NCBI GenBank assembly: GCA_029287305.1
Contig: JARFRJ010000302.1
Coordinates: 1-6,847 of the forward strand
Source of the DNA: Hyphomonas sp.
Lineage (GTDB): Bacteria > Pseudomonadota > Alphaproteobacteria > Caulobacterales > Hyphomonadaceae
Direction of reading: 5' to 3'
Length of the DNA: 6,847 nt
Part shown: positions 6,712 to 6,847 of the stretch, piece by piece
How positions within the stretch are numbered: the stretch's first letter is position 1
Layout: every line of letters begins with the position of its first letter
Notes under the pieces: generated by a model
Databases searched by the model: none
Told to the model about the DNA's origin: nothing
Seen by the model: only the letters and a program-made list of their open reading frames with translations
Made by a program: the position numbers and the translations under genes

Positions 6712-6727
6712 GAAAATTCGACTTGCC
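6707..6727. promoter_or_regulatory. Inverted repeat over the rpsB -35 region
   Basis: ggcaag (6707-6712) and cttgcc (6722-6727) are perfect inverted copies separated by nine bases (aaaattcga). One arm overlaps the candidate -35 box. No T-run follows on either strand, so it is not an intrinsic terminator. It has the shape of an operator or an upstream activator site. No known regulator is assigned. Confidence 0.4.
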
Positions 6728-6734
6728 TGACATA

Positions 6735-6746
6735 TTGATAGATCAA
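6735..6746. repeat. Short palindrome ttgat-ag-atcaa
   Basis: Two five-base inverted arms with a two-base centre, about 24 bases upstream of the candidate -35 box. The arms equal those of an FNR/FixK box (TTGAT-N4-ATCAA), but the centre is two bases instead of four, so it should not be called one. Confidence 0.3.
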
Positions 6747-6771
6747 ACAAAGTCTATTTGGTAATGCTCCC

Positions 6772-6847
6772 CTAAAGCGGGATGCAGGCCGTATTTAGCC
6801 ATTCGGCTGTGTCAGGATCGACAAGTGGGCCGATTTTGGCGAGCACA
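6772..6847 (-). CDS. Possible C-terminal end of an upstream gene
   Basis: From the right edge one minus-strand frame stays open for 24 codons and stops at TAG (6772-6774). The peptide ends DTAEWLNTACIPL and has ordinary composition. The other two minus-strand frames close after 11 and 16 codons. This is compatible with the tail of a co-oriented gene ending about 185 bases before rpsB, but 24 codons are too few to recognise a family or prove coding. It could equally be non-coding sequence. Confidence 0.35.
   Translation of the reverse strand, partial: VLAKIGPLVDPDTAEWLNTACIPL

Noticed and set aside
6735..6746. FNR/FixK-type site TTGAT...ATCAA
   Set aside because: The arms match but the centre is two bases instead of four, so the spacing is wrong for that dimer.
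1..6847. A novel defence, mobile or biosynthetic system
   Set aside because: Every substantial coding region is an intact member of a well-known housekeeping family in its usual order. There are no transfer signatures, unusual domains or repeat arrays.

Overview
The window is a piece of a bacterial chromosome that looks alphaproteobacterial. All confidently called genes lie on the minus strand, in the transcription order rpsB - tsf - pyrH - frr - uppS - cdsA - dxr - rseP. This is a classic conserved cluster. The alphaproteobacterial reading rests on the S2 N-terminus ([20 protein letters not shown]), the acidic S2 tail and the EF-Ts N-terminus. Base composition is moderate, about half G+C by eye, so a high-GC rhizobial or rhodobacterial genome is less likely than a mid-GC, possibly marine, lineage. 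I cannot place the genus.

Layout from the right edge, in the direction of transcription: 6772-6847 may hold the last 24 codons of an upstream gene. Positions 6586-6771 hold the rpsB promoter and leader, with a candidate sigma70-type promoter, an inverted repeat over its -35 box and two short RNA hairpins. Then come rpsB (5740-6585), tsf (4759-5667), pyrH (3937-4674), frr (3366-3920), uppS (2614-3369), cdsA (1790-2605) and dxr (611-1783). A 161-base spacer follows, and then the N-terminal 149 codons of rseP, which runs off the left edge. No stretch over 300 bases lacks a gene. I see no tRNA, rRNA, insertion sequence, CRISPR array or prophage signature.

Functionally, the first half is the translation machinery (S2, EF-Ts, ribosome recycling factor) with UMP kinase, which feeds UTP/CTP and UDP-sugar synthesis. 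The second half is envelope biogenesis. Dxr makes the isoprenoid precursor MEP, UppS turns isoprenoid diphosphates into the undecaprenyl carrier for peptidoglycan, CdsA makes CDP-diacylglycerol for phospholipids (using CTP derived from PyrH's product), and RseP is the intramembrane protease of envelope stress signalling. From frr to dxr the genes are packed within 16 bases or overlap. Larger spacers (161, 84 and 72 bases) sit before rseP, pyrH and tsf.

I found no new biological system. The points worth a second look are small: a forced non-AUG start for dxr with almost no Shine-Dalgarno sequence, a GTG start for uppS overlapping frr by four bases, the structured rpsB leader with an in-frame upstream ATG, a 12-base-period direct repeat in front of tsf, and competing hairpins before rseP.
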